64,000 nt of DNA from Lethocerus indicus (Eukaryota; Arthropoda; Insecta; Hemiptera; Belostomatidae): contig JACDQD010000003.1 of the NCBI GenBank assembly GCA_019843655.1, positions 32,166,224 to 32,230,223 on the forward strand, written 5' to 3'. Below are positions 49,728-62,800 of this stretch, piece after piece. Made by a program: the position numbers and the translations under genes. The stretch's first letter is position 1, and the number at the start of each line of letters is the position of its first letter. The notes beneath the pieces were generated by a model that was given only the letters and a program-made list of their open reading frames with translations, did no database searches and was not told where the DNA came from.

Positions 49728-49931
49728 TCAGTGGAGTTTTGGAATTTGTGCTGAATAGGCATTGTAGTGAGCCGACGCTTGGAGCTGTTCCGGCGACTGG
49801 TACTGAAGACCGTTGTCCACAACCGGTGCTATACTCCTTCCCCAAAGCCCTCCCGTCCAGCTGTCGTCATAATGGTGGTCGTGGTCACGGTCATAGTGGT
49901 GTTGATGGTGAGCATTCTCGTAGTAGATGAC
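49728..49931 (-). CDS. Osiris-like (DUF1676) gene A, last exon
   Basis: This is the final coding exon, 67 residues and a TGA stop. The acceptor TTTATTGCAG sits directly before GTCATCTACTACGAG. It joins in phase 0 to the exon ending at 50719, giving ...HHPQK then VIYYENAHHQHHYD. The His/Asp-rich start and a C-terminus ending AYSAQIP are typical of Osiris proteins, which end in a His-rich segment and a short Tyr/Ala motif. An AATAAA signal occurs at 49400-49405 on this strand, about 320 nt past the stop. Osiris proteins are insect-specific, enter the secretory pathway and are linked to cuticle formation. I cannot say which subgroup this belongs to. Confidence 0.72.
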   Translation of the reverse strand, partial: VIYYENAHHQHHYDRDHDHHYDDSWTGGLWGRSIAPVVDNGLQYQSPEQLQASAHYNAYSAQIPKLH

Positions 49932-50718
49932 CTGCAATAAACGCCATTAGAATATTGACTAGACCATTGGCTATTTTGTAAATGTATTTCTCTGTGGGCC
50001 CCCCATCCTCATTAGCGCTCCATCATTTAATATTGGCTATTCCTCATAATGTTACTGACAGTGAACTGAAATTAGTCAGTCCAATATGAAACATGATATT
50101 GATAATTTCTCATTGATAATGAATACTTCTACAGTAAACTTAATATGAACATTATTTTTTTATAAGTAAACAAGTTTTATTTGTTAAAATAATAATGTTA
50201 AAATATTATTTGTTGTGTATTTATTTGCATATTTCGAAATGCACTTTTAAATAATGATTTTGTTTTCATATTCTTAGAATATTAACCCAAGATAATGAAT
50301 ATTTTCTTGATTCTTTGATTTCTTTGTGTTCTATCAACTGAAAACAAGACAATTAGGTGTCTCCCATTATGGCAATTGGTTTTATCATTGAAATAATGCT
50401 ATCAGTCAACATTGTTTTGTATTGTGATTGATAAGCTCAAAATAGTGCTCTACATTTGTTTTATGATGCATAATGGAAATTGAAATTTTGCCAAATGTGA
50501 ATATATCACATAGCATATTCATTCTTGCTTAAAGAAGCAACACATATTGCTATTTGTTCTATTAAAAGGAAATTTGATTATAAGAATCAAATTTGATTAA
50601 TATTTCAGCAGGTTTACTACTGCCTTAAAACTATGCAAATAAGACAGTACATTATTCAGTCAATGTTATTTCAGGTGAAATAATATGACTAAAAACAACA
50701 GAAGTATTTTCAACTCAC
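49932..50718 (-). other. Intron of Osiris-like gene A
   Basis: A 787-bp AT-rich intron with consensus ends: AAG followed by GTGAGT at the donor (50718) and TTTATTGCAG at the acceptor (49932). It interrupts between codons. The matching position in gene B (56164-56738) has no intron. Confidence 0.8.
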
Positions 50719-50930
50719 CTTTTGTGGATGATGCTTATGCTTGATTTCTGCCCACAGTTTAAATATGGCTGTGATTACATACAGAGATGCAAGCAGTAGG
50801 AATTTGAACTGTAGGAATGTCTGGAAGGCCATGAGAAGCATCTTGAGCTTGTGCTTGATGAGTAGTGCAATGATGATCAACTTGATGATGGCGCGTTTAA
50901 TTGCTTTCCTCACTTTCTTCTTACCTCGGG
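50719..50930 (-). CDS. Osiris-like (DUF1676) gene A, penultimate exon
   Basis: This exon encodes about 70 residues. A basic stretch RGKKKVRKAIKR is followed by a long hydrophobic, Lys-spaced region (AIIKLIIIALLIKHKLKMLL ... FKFLLLASLYVITAIFKLW), then HKHHPQK at the splice donor. This basic-then-hydrophobic layout with a His-rich tail is characteristic of DUF1676. The likely acceptor is CAACAG followed by CC completing a codon, then CGAGG. Gene B has the same arrangement (CAACAG, CC, AGAGG). The acceptor lacks a strong pyrimidine tract, so the exon start is provisional. The 5' exons, which should encode the signal peptide and paired cysteines, were not found upstream. Confidence 0.7.
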
Positions 50931-53900
50931 CTGTTGGACATATATTCTCAGTAATATTCCCCCCAGATCATACACAAATTTCATGTCTTTCCTTTTATAT
51001 TTTCAACTATTCTTTTTAGTTATTTTAATTCATTATTATATCCTTTAAGGAGGTGTTATAGGTGTTTGATTTAATGTTTTCAGTTTTTAATATAATGATT
51101 ATTATTGTCCCAGGAATTAACTTGTATTTTAGCTTATTAATTAATATTCATTAATTGCTAATTTTTCTAATTAATCATACTTTTAAATATATTCCTCTTT
51201 ATTAAACAAATAACATGATGAATTCTTTATGCAGTTAATGTAAATATGTAATAGTCATTATTATACAAAGTGTGAAATTAAATATTTTTTCCATAAATCA
51301 AAGCAAAAACCTTACTGAAATATTTACTTTTTAAAGTTATTCAGTTAAAACAGACTAATTTAAATTCTAATGGTTTACTTTTTTCTTTTGCTTTCTCATT
51401 TACATTTTTAACACAGTTGTTAAGTTTTTTTAGTTATGGAATTGAAATAGTCATTTTTAGAACAGTTGTTTATATATTGCTTTAAAAATATGTATAATTT
51501 CAATGACAACATACAACTGGACACTATGTTGTTGGGATGAAGCATGATGAGAAGCAGTAGTGATAGGCAGTTTGTTAGTAGTTTATAAAAACTTTTAATG
51601 AACTTAAGGTATATAGAATAAATAAAATTAGGTCACTTTGTTAGCAGTGCATGCAATTAAGAAGAGAGAAACATTAAAAAAGTGATTTCTGAAAAAATAG
51701 AATAGGAATAAAAGGGGGAATGAAATATTATAAGTTGAGAATTCTTGTGCATGTTATATTAACTTGAGGAGATGTTTTAATTTTTTTATAATGGCAGTTT
51801 TTTACCTGTAGTTACATTAAATAGTTAAATATGCTTAATAATTTAAATGAAATAAGTACTTTTCAGTATTTGATCAGGACAAGTTATGTTTTGAATATGT
51901 GATTAATAGAATCCCACTTCACTTCATTATAATTTGATAAAAAAACTTTTTTTATTTCCCTTCAGCTTTCTATATAAATTACTTATGCTTTCAGGTGTGA
52001 AGTTGTGAAAACGTCCAATTCTAGACTGAGTCAACCCGGGGGTAAGTCCATATATTAATAGTTAAAAATGATTTACTGCAATATCATTGTTGAATCATGG
52101 TATTGACTAGGTGTAATTTCTAACAAATCTAAGGAGTAATAAGGAATGATTATTTATAGTTAGGACCAGTATTACTTTCTGGAATGTTATATCGGTCCCA
52201 CACCACATACGCATACAATTACACACAAACAAATTAAACTTTCCAATTGTTCACCGCCATCTATTCTATAGTAATTTGCAAATATTGTGGGGGTTTCAAA
52301 TTCAAAAATATTTTCATAAAGAATAATTGGCATGAACCCCCCAGCATCCAGTATGACCAAAAATCAAATGGAAAGTTTCTAAATTTAATTTTTAGGTAAT
52401 GTTAATAAAGAGTATAAATTATGATCTACCACCATTATAATAATGGTAATAGACTGTTTGGCTAATACAAAGAGCTGCGATTTTCAGGCAATCCCTAACT
52501 GAACTTTCAGGTTATGTCCCTTTAGAAGTTTTTAGGAAAACAGGTTCATTATCCTAAGTTCAAAAATTTCTATTCATTCCATTCACAAATTATTTTTACC
52601 CTTTTTTTTATACACATGCCATTCTACGTTGGCTCAAATTGCAAACAGATAACGGCTTCAACTATTCTCAATTAAAGGAAATTATTTTCTTCCAACCCAA
52701 CATATCATCCTAGAGAGACTTTAAATTTTTTTCCCAGTGTAAACAATAATATATAATAAGGGTAGGTTATTTGCCAAATTATGATTTCGTCTATAAATTC
52801 GATTATTGCTTAATGAAATCGTACTTAAGGTATCTATCGAAAGGGTAAATACCAAAAGTTCGGTAACATCCCGTAATTAATTAGCGGAACGTGATACAAC
52901 ATGTTTAAAAATGTAAAAACTTGCGCGCTTACAGACCCATAAACACGAGGTGATACCACGGTGAACACGAGGATAGTCATTCCGTTTGCTCATGTACCAT
53001 CAAATGCGCCTTTCTTTCTTGTGCACGAACTTTTAGCTTTTAGAGTTTTAACTGAAAGGATAATATTAAAAATAATAACTTTTATTGCTGTACTCGGGCT
53101 TACTTTTGAACTGTCGTCATAGCGCCACAATTCTAGACAAAGTCTTGGACAAAGTCGGTGTTATCTCAGGACGCGTATCGTACTCATCTGTTAGGTACGG
53201 CCACTTATCACGGGAGTACTTTCTAGAGTTCTATCGGACGGCCCTGCTAGAATTCGGGGCCCGAATGAATGGGAGCGAAACAAAATGTTCGGTTAGAAGC
53301 GTGGCCAGGTTGGTGGGCGGCGGTCCACTTTCGTGGCGGCTAATTGCAGCCGAACCTCTGGAGGAGGGGCACGCCCGAAGAAGAAGCGGGAAGAGGAGGA
53401 GGAACCGGTCGGCCTAACATCCCCCTGTCCCCAATATACGGACTCTGATCGCAATTAGAGATTTCAAAGCTCTTACTGGCTGTTATTCCTTTCACGACGA
53501 CGACGGAGCTCTCGATCCTCCCATTATCGTCGGCCTATGACAAGGAGGGGTCGTTGGCTGCGGTCGGGAGCTTCTTCCGGAATGTCGGTTTAGCTTTCTC
53601 TAATTGTCCCGGTTCGGACCGCCGTTATCGAACGAGCGGTGAGAAAAGAGTGCAGGCGAGAAAGAGCGTTCGGGTGGGACCGGGTCAGATATCGATGCGA
53701 GTTTTACGATTTTCAGCTTTTTGTCGTTTAAATGCTGTTAGTGTTACGGTTTGTTCTGAACGAAATAAGGCGTGCGAAAGGGTTTTTACTACCGACACCG
53801 AAGAGTAGCTACAGTCATCATGCTCCAGAAGGGAATCTAGAAGGAGGGAATTTGGGTACGATGACGAAAGGAAAATCTACTTCCTACAGACAACAATATT

Positions 53901-56163
53901 TTCACTACCATGCTTAAAGTATATTTATTTCGTTATAAAAGAAACAAAATAATAAATAAATACATGCTCACATCGGAAAACAATAAATAAAATAAATAAA
54001 TATCAATAACATTAACGACATAAACAAATACTACGAGGATCAAGTTGTACATTCGAGTTTATTGTTTTGTTTGTTTAATACTTGTTTCCACAATTATTAA
54101 AATGTTTTTCGACCAGAAATTTAAATACTGCAGGGGTCACCCTGGAATTAGCGATTTTATAGGTTCCCGACTACGACCGAGAAAAGTTGGAAAAGTTCGA
54201 AACAACTTGTAGTTTTAATGAAAAGAAATTCCGAAGAAGATAAAACGCTAAATAAGACATTATGTGACCCCTCCGGTATTTATATTACACTAGCCGCATG
54301 CACTAAGACATTTATCGTTGCGACAGTCATGCAACATAAGATAAGGACTTTCGTTCGATCAGATCACATTTGTTTTTGTCACATTTCGGATAATAAGTAA
54401 GTGTTCAATACATAAACAAACAAAAGGAGTTCTACAACAAAAAGAACTACAATTTCATGCAACTAGAGCTTACAAATGATGAGTTTCTCTCATAAAAATA
54501 AATAAAACACAACAGGGGAGTCGGTTTGACTCCAAGCGCACCGACAAATAGATCAATTAGAGCGTCTACATTACAGAGAATTGTCGTTGTTTTAATTTTG
54601 GAAAAAATACATAACAGTCTACAGTATGGCAGGATTAAGATTTCGGTTGTTAAACAACAGTACAGTTGAATCAATATTTCAATTGAAAGGGTGTTAGAGA
54701 AGTTTATAATGGGGTTGGGGTGGTGGAGGGAGGAAATCGACAAGGTAGAACACATTAGGGATGAACTAAATTTTTAAAAAAATAATAAAACTCGCTCTCG
54801 GTATCTGACCAAAACACTCACCACAATTCTTTCTTACAAACCTCACTCCGACAGCGTCCTCCTCCTCCTCCTTTGTTTGTCCTTTGAGCAATATCCTCTG
54901 TATTGGCGCTGATTTTGATTATCCTGTTTCTCCTTTGAGAGTCCTCTTATCTCTTCTCAATCGTGCCCAAGCCGGTTGGGAAAACTCAAAGCCCTGAGCA
55001 GTGTAGCCACCTTGAATCTATCTTGACGGTAATATTTAATATGAACATATGAATGTGTCTCGTGCACATTGTTGTCGGTGGAGATTAGGTTTAAACTGAG
55101 CGTTGGCTGGAAATCAAATACGTTCTCATGTATGGTGAACGCGACACTGTGGAATCGAAATCGTGTAAAGTTCGGAAAATCTGATGGTTTTTTTATAGTT
55201 CGAGGTATACCCGAGAAGAACTTAGTGCATGAAAAGAAATCTTGTACCAGATTTACTGCAAGAACGCAATGGAAATAAAAAATGTAGAAAATATATTAAA
55301 TATTAAGTAATGTTAACACGTTCTTGCATTCAGGATTACACGGCTTATTATTTATCGATGGAAGTACAGTAGGTAAATCCTGAATGATAATATGAGCATA
55401 AAAATATAACGCGATTACTAAATTAGAAAATTCGTTAATATTTAATGTCCTTACGATGCAACACATGTCATTATCGTTGGATGATCCAATTATCAAATGG
55501 GACCTGTAGATCGGATACAAACAGTGATGAATAAAACGTCGAAACCCGCCTAGGTGTGTGGATTAAAAACCATTAATGGCCTACCGTTTCACGTCATAAA
55601 ATGTTTAGTTATAATAGTTCTCTGCCTCTTTCCGTGTTCGGTCCGAAAATTCTGGTTTTATTTCCGGCGGTGTCTAACGTCGAATGTCTATAATTTAAAA
55701 TGGGACGATTTCAATTTCGATTCCTATTTCTTATTTTTATATCGTCGACCAATCACTGTTCCCATCTCGACTCGCCCGTTCCTTCTTTGGCTTGACAGGT
55801 TGTACGGCTTCTCTTGAAATCTGGATAGAGTAATATACTTAGGTATTTAAGCACCGCCGACGGTGTTCAGGGTAGAATAATGGACTGTCGGACCTATGAG
55901 TTTTCCAGGGGAGGGGGGACTCTCCGAAAACGAGGAACAACAGCGAACCACAGCAGCGGTACTCGTAAATATCCCACTGTATCACTGACGGTATCTCAGA
56001 TGCCGAAACCCACAAATTTGGCGAACGGAGATGGAAAATAAAAATAGCGACGATCAATCGAATTATTTGATTTCCCGCGTGCGGGCCACTCGCGCCGGGC
56101 TCCGTCTCTGTATATTGAAGACTGGGGGCTGTTTCAAGATGGCTACGTTTTTGTCGGGGCGAG
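50931..56163. other. Intergenic or intronic DNA, upstream of Osiris-like gene A
   Basis: The missing 5' exons of gene A should lie here on the minus strand, but I could not identify them. The left half is AT-rich. A GC-rich islet lies at about 53230-53420, with plus-strand frames at 53085-53417 and 53554-53808 that match no family I know. A candidate plus-strand exon is listed at 51995-52041. The rest shows nothing I can support. Confidence 0.4.
51995..52041 (+). other. Candidate 47-nt internal exon
   Basis: TTATGCTTTCAG precedes and GTAAGT follows a 47-nt stretch that is open in one frame, encoding CEVVKTSNSRLSQPG. Both splice sites fit consensus well. I do not recognise the peptide and see no partner exon nearby, so this may be chance. 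Confidence 0.25.
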
Positions 56164-56738
56164 TTAGTGGAATTGCCGTGTGTCCGGCCTGGGCGTGGTG
56201 GTGGTGGTGGTGGTTGTCGTCGTCGTTGTTGTTGACGGTACGTGGGCCCTATAAGCGAGGAGGTGTCCTGCAGGGCGCGAGTCGAACGATCGCCCCCCGA
56301 GCCACCAGGGCCTCCAGCTGGAGCCCTCCTCCTCGTGCGGGGGCTCCTCGCGTTCCCGTTCGTGCAGAAGGCCGTGGGGCGGCGGGTGGGCGTAGTATTG
56401 AGGCGGCCCGTGGTGGAAGTCCGCGATGTCCGGATGGCCGTGGTGGAAATTCTGTCCGTAGTAGTGGTGGAAATCCTCCTCGTCGTAGTGGTGGTCGTGG
56501 TGTGACAGCTCGTACTCCTCCTTCTTCTGCTCCTTCAGCCACCACAGGTACCGCTTCAGTTCGACCATCTTGACGATCACGAACAGCTTGAAGATGAACA
56601 CCAGTTTGGCGAAAATCGCGGTCCTGGCAACTTTGTCGAACATGTGGAACAGTTGGCTCTTGATGAAGAACAGGATGAGCAGGATGACCTTCATCGCTAT
56701 TTGGGTCCGGCGGTGTTTCTTATCTTTGTGTCCTCTGG
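56164..56738 (-). CDS. Osiris-like (DUF1676) gene B, 3' exon
   Basis: About 190 residues ending at TAA. The likely acceptor is CAACAG at 56739-56744. The exon then starts with CC completing a codon, followed by RGHKDKKHRR. Next come two hydrophobic stretches (KVILLILFFIKSQLFHMF and FAKLVFIFKLFVIVKMVEL), then a region rich in His, Asp and Glu (HHDHHYDEED, HHYYGQNFHHGH), and a C-terminal AYRAHVP that matches AYSAQIP of gene A. Thirteen Thr codons and a short PRPDTRQFH follow this motif, where Osiris proteins normally end. They are encoded by an impure ACN microsatellite, so the tail may be a recent extension. Unlike gene A there is no intron before the His-rich region. The 5' exons were not identified. 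Confidence 0.68.
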
Positions 56739-59639
56739 CTGTTGTCCATGCGCAATAAAGCAAGTGACGAGTTGAACCGGGACTCGGGAGGGATTCCGTA
56801 CGTGCGATGTATACGAGCCGACAGCCTAACCGCCCGATATATTTTCTCTCCGCTCTAATTCCATCATCCTTGCGATTTTCTCTCCTCTCTCTCGGCGGAT
56901 TTTCGCTATTCTCTTTGTATTGTAGTAAATAAGATGACCGCCGTTGCAAAATTTCCGACGCCAATATTATTCCATTTAGTGTTGCACGGTATCTATGAAG
57001 TGAGGGGAGGCAGAAAATCGCACGGGTTGATGAGTCCGAAACAATAGAAGCTCACGAATAGGTCAAAACTATTTATGAAATATGAGATTCTAAATCTCAG
57101 TCATCAACAGCCTACTCCATTCAGTTATACGCTTCACCTATAGTAGACTCGGAGAATTACTTACAGCAACTTATTTACTACAATATAGCTATGAAAATTA
57201 GGGCTGACCATGGCCTCTCCCTAATTAGTAAAGATAAAATGACCTTTGAAGTGAATAACTCTTTACGAACCCTAATATTATCGTCATTATTAGAAAATGT
57301 TTCATTAAAATAGGTAACCAACGAACTCGAATAATGCGAAGTACAATTTTTGTGAAATTGGTTTACGATAATTGCTCTATACCCAAACTAGGAGTCAGTC
57401 GGCCAGCCGATCCTCGATTTCACGGAAATCCCAGTTCGGACGAGACAATGTTTCGAAGAATTAGAACGCCCGTATTTGGAAGCTGAAAAAGTCGAGTCTA
57501 CTGTACTGCCGGCTTATTATACTCGGTTAATTATATGTCAACTTTATATAGTGTTTTTTATAGCTGCGGCAGTTTCCCTATATGGGGCCCTCCGTTGACC
57601 GAGTACGATAGCGCCTGTCTAATTGATTAAATCTAGTGAATAGGAAAAATATGTTTGCGGCTGAAATAAATTTCACCCTATTAAAAAATGTTTTCACGCT
57701 CGAAACTGTTAAGAATACCGGGAAGAATGGATCAGAAATACTCGGGTTTTAGGCTGTCGGCTAGAATCATCGTCAGTGTTATTGGGCATTGTTGGTTAGT
57801 AAGGGCTACTGCGGTTAGTGCTGTACTGATCAATATCAATAGAATAAATAAACACTCAAATACACATTTATTTCCGCTCTATGATCATCAAATTTACAAA
57901 ACCGATCTCGGTATAATTTTCATTAACGAACACCACAACCTTTCTTATGATTTTTTAAAAGAAATTGTATTCTTTTATCGATGGTCTGTTACAATCTTTC
58001 CTGAAGTTTGGCTTTCTCCTAAGCCTACTTATTTCCTACACATTTTACTGTATTCAAACTATCTTGAACTAACTTTATTGATGTGTTTAACCATAATTAA
58101 CCACGAACTGTGGACATCTTTACGTGGGCAGAGTCCCATTGGGTCAGAACTTTCTCTTGAGTCCCGATTGTGGGATGAATTTCCGTTACTGCTATATTCC
58201 ATTTTCGTTCTTTCAGTGGCGTAAGTGGGATGGAGAAAACTCTAGAGAAAACTTTTGGAAACATTTAGTGCACCTTTTTTTAACGACACAAACTTTTTTT
58301 TAACAAAAATGAAGTTTAAATCGCCTTTTTTTTAACACCTATTTCCTTTAATAACTCAAGACTTATGCATTGTAGTATATCTAGGTACATTTTAAGTGAG
58401 GTTTTTTTAGTCGGTTAAGTGTCTAGTCCTACAAAACAAATATGAATATATATGTATACATAGATAGATTGGGAATGCGATATGAATTGTCTGTCTGCCA
58501 TATGAATATCTTCTCAATATATCTCTGATATTGAAACATGTAAACATCCTGTGGAAATATAAAAAACTTAAGATGCATTTAAATCAGCTCAGTAAGAGTC
58601 CCGGAACCGATTCCTAAATGATTCATTATAATTGGGACGAGCCAACTGCTCAAATCGAAGATAACTGGAAGCGCGTTCCGAACGAGCCTTCGCTTTTTAA
58701 TTTTTTCTGGCTGAATTAGTTCCGGAAATTGTCAGTCCGAGTACTGGAAATACTTTCATCTTATTAAGAAGTTCCTAAAAAAGAGACCAACAAAAAAACC
58801 TTCTATCACCGACCGATCTTAGAGTGTGTGAAAGTTGTTTTTGATTGGGGGGAGGCCACCGTCCGGTGCCGAACAGGAAATAAAAGCAAAGTCGAACACC
58901 CGATAATTTAATACCGCCAATTATGAGAGCGCTCATTAGACCTCTCCTCGGTCTTCTGTTGCCGTGGATTGGAGGAACAAAAAAAAATGAACCGATATAG
59001 GACGTCGTAATAAAACTTCACCTGGGGAGAATTGGGACCGGGGGCATTAGATTTCGCTGAGCGCGTCCCCATTCATGAACTGTATGTTGGTCAGATCAAT
59101 TTTCAGCGGACACCGGTCTGACCGCCCGGCTCGCGATCCCGAGCCTCATTTAACAAGCATCGAGGGATCGGTACGAAATTGGGGTTAGAAATTAGCAGGA
59201 TTTCTGTTTTTCAACTCGCCTCATTTCGAGGTCACGCGTCTTTTTTTTTATACTGGTAAACAATTTTAACAGGTTTATAACAGCCTGGAATCTGCCGTGT
59301 TGACGTAGGCGCGGTTAACCTGCACATCGCTCTGTTACGAGGTTTTGAGGATGTGGGGGCGGCCCGCTACGGTTCACTCTCGCTATTTTGGTTTCTTCTT
59401 CTTCTCGCTACGGTTGTCACAAGGCAGTGAGAGTGCAAACAGGACGCTCCATCGCGTCATGTGGCGAGATGAAAGCTGTTGGATTAAAGGGTCGGAACGG
59501 TGGGACAGTTCGGAATCGGAGGATTTATACTGCGAAGCCGCTAGCTCGTGAACGACCGGCACTTTCAAATCGTTTACGAGTTTATACGGTTAGACGATTT
59601 TACGAAGAATTATTGCGAGGATTGTATTCTATAGGACTT
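56739..59639. other. DNA upstream of Osiris-like gene B, no recognisable genes
   Basis: The 5' exons of gene B should lie here on the minus strand but I could not find them. The plus frame at 57688-58224 (178 codons) is the longest in this stretch. It is rich in Ile, Leu, Ser and Asn as AT-rich DNA would give, and it matches no family I know. Other frames are short. Confidence 0.4.
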
Positions 59640-59850
59640 AGATAGGCTTAGTGGGTCTCCAGTTAGATTTCATAATATATAGTTGCAAATTATTAGTTTG
59701 TTAGAAAAGGAATGATTTAGATTCGTTATCGATTGGCTTCAGTAGCAGTTTGTAACGTCTTGATTCTGTACGTTTGAGTTTTCCACGAGAGTCTTCTGTC
59801 TTTTTGAATTTCATTTGGCAGTCGGTGACTGGTTAGGAATAACTGATCCG
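59640..59850 (-). pseudogene. Second jockey-type LINE reverse transcriptase fragment
   Basis: On the minus strand the reading RRLSWKTQTYR, then in another frame LKRTESRRYKLLLKPIDNESK, aligns with RRLTWNPHTR and LKHTETKRLYKLLLRLIDDRSQ of the fragment at 20560-21125. DNA similarity continues into ACAAACT...ATTTGCAACTATATATT. Frameshifts and stops make it non-functional. It is a shorter, older copy of the same family in the same orientation, 39 kb away. Confidence 0.75.
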
Positions 59851-62800
59851 GTAACCTCTTTTTCTTCTCGGTGTAAAAAACATTTCTAGAGTAAAGGTCG
59901 ATCGGTTGATATTTCATTTTTCAAAAACTAAAATGTGACGAAAAATGTTCAGATCCATCATTTCCAGACTGTTAACTATAAACATTTAGCCTAAAAAGTC
60001 AATTTCTGGCCTGTTCGATAGATATTAATATACTAGTTATTTTCCTACGAAATTGAATCGTCTTATTGGGTTGAACATTAAGTTTGAATGATTTCAAACT
60101 TGGCGCAACACCTGACCTATTCCTAACAAAAAACCAAGCTTTGGGTTTAGCGTCATAACGCTGTGAATCTTCTGTCCACAGCATCGATTATGAAGTTTTC
60201 CAGAATATTTCCAATCACCGTTGGGTACTCGTATTTTGTTTTATGTACTTTAGCTTGTGTTAATAATTTTCTGAACACTCACAGTTGTCGACTTTAAAAA
60301 GCAATCATTTTATCGCCCAAATTGTGTAACGCCTGGTAAAGAGAGTGCATTGTCTGATAACGCTTGATGCCCGTCAGAAAAGTTATAAATTTATCGGATG
60401 GATGGGCCTTGTTTAAAATTCGAATCTTGTTTTGATCGACGACGTTCAAATGATAACCTTAAATGGGATAACCGGAACGTGCGGTGAGCTAAATGTGGGT
60501 CCTACTTTCTTGAGTTGTCTGTTTTTTTTTATCTCTTATTGGTCCTATGCCATTCCCTCCCTCTACATTCCTCTTCTGGATGTGCGAGTCGAAATCGATT
60601 ATCGGAATATGGTCGTCTAATGAGCATGTCTAACGAGGGGGAAGCGGGAATGCTGTGCCCGGGGATAATGGATGGGCGGTCTCCGGTTTTACCTTTTTCG
60701 CCGGCCATATTTTATTATGATTTATGCGCACAACATATCATCATTGTCATTTCAGTGTCATTTTTTTGGCCACACCTTGAAAGGTGTTCTCAGGTGTCGG
60801 CTGGAAGATCCGATTGAAAGATAAATACCTGTGTACTATTCATACGTCACGTCATAAAAGTCATAAGTGTGTAAAAAAAATATTTAATTTCGACGAGAAT
60901 AGACTTGATATCGCGAAAACCGGATATAGTTCTATTGGTGGGAGGTTTCCACTGTAAACTATATTCATACATAGTTCCGGATAAAATTTAGCTTGTCGGT
61001 ACTGTCACTACACTGTTACTACTTACTATGGAGGTATTTGCACTCTCCACGAACCGGTTTAGGTGATATTAAAGGACTAATAATCGTGGAGTCGAGAAAT
61101 CACACCGGTGATGAATGAACCGCACAAGTGTAAATAATATAGGTCTGTAAATTGAAAGCTAATGAATATTTCCCTTCTCAACATCTTGGTTTTTTGTTAC
61201 AGGATACTGTAAAATTAGTTTATTATCTTTTTTAAACCGCCGGGTTAACTCCGCATTATACGGCTGTCCTTTTTTACCGTGATAGGGCTTCAAGATTGCA
61301 CTGGTTCGGCCTAGTTTTTGACCTAATAGCTTTAGTCCGGAAGGAAAATTCCCTGTTCACTGGCCTATGTAAACATTTGTTTAATTAAACATTTTTTCTT
61401 CTCTGTCTTCTTCCGCTTCTTCATTTCGTTTTTTCCCCCACAGCATCCCAACCGGATCCACCTTCTTACTAATTATAATCACATCATGAATGTCTTTTTT
61501 CACACGAGATCATCATTTCATACATTCTTAATTTTTTGTTGCCTGTTTTCATCTACTTTTGTTTGAATCAGTGGAACGAAATACCATTTTCACTTTTTCC
61601 ATACTAACTATTGAATAGAGATCGCGAAATGAGGGTTACATTTTATATTTTCGGAAATAGACCTTAGATTTGTGTAATTTTGTTATATTAACATAATTAT
61701 ATTTCCGATGGGAAATTAATGAATTATCAATGGCTGTATTGATAAAAAAAATTTCATGATAGTACTATGATGAGTCTACGAGTAACGAAGGCGGGAAACT
61801 GATTATTGGTTAGCATCGAAACAAAGAGGCGAACAGGAACAGAAAATCGCAGTCCTTAGCTTAGTGATAAATGCCATATCTGATTTCACTACCGCGTAGC
61901 TTCCTTTGTATTGACGTTCCGCCATCATCAGTAATGAGCGTCATTGTACCGCCTTGTCATAGTGGGACTGGATATTCTCCTAAATGACTTCGCATAAAAT
62001 AGATAGCAGCAATATGATGAGTAGACTGGAGGCAGTAAATAGTGAAATTACAATTAAAATTGGCAATGGAACGATAACATTGGACCACATAGGAGTGACT
62101 AAATAACAAGGCCTCGCCGATAGAATAATTTGTAGTTTAATGTAAACGACGATAAAGTTGGGATTGTGAGGTATAACGGTTGAGAAGATATTCGCTTCGG
62201 GCGTGCACATTTCGGCAAGTAGGATGCAGTCTGACCTCCGCGGGTCGGATTCTGTGGGAAATGTGGCCGTGTATTTTCCTCTCGCTAACGGAGGCGGGGT
62301 CAGACCGCCTTTCACGCAATTATTAATTTTGTAGCTCTTCCACACTCCACCGATTTACCATACAATGGTAGACTACCGGTACAAACATTTCTCTCGTTAA
62401 GGGTAGTCTCTAACATGGCCATGGATTCAAAAACACAAGCATAAGTTTGCAAACATCAGACACCGTTCTGATCCAGATTTAATGGTATTCGGGGGGTCCG
62501 CGATAACAGTCTTCCTTTAATTGACGGCAGGATTGGGAAAATTCATATCGTTAAAATCATTATTCAGTCATTCTTATTAGAATTGCAAAGTAGCGACTGT
62601 CGTTGTTCAGTTCTTGCGGCACAGAAGCCTAAGTAAGATTGTTTCAATAATAGGGTCAGGACAATGACAGGGACAACGCTACTTTCCTGAGATCGGATAG
62701 GAGTATATAGGAGCTTTCTCGTCATGAGGCCCAGCGATGAGCTCTCGGACCGGGGAGTCACGTTTATAATGTCTTCAGTGTCCCACTGACTTCCGACCCC

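Noticed and set aside
56031..56573. Plus-strand 180-codon Arg/Ser/Pro-rich frame.
   Set aside because: Antisense of the His-rich Osiris-like exon and its microsatellite.
57688..58224. Plus-strand 178-codon frame as a hypothetical gene.
   Set aside because: No motif, signal peptide, splice context or codon-usage support; composition fits chance in AT-rich DNA.
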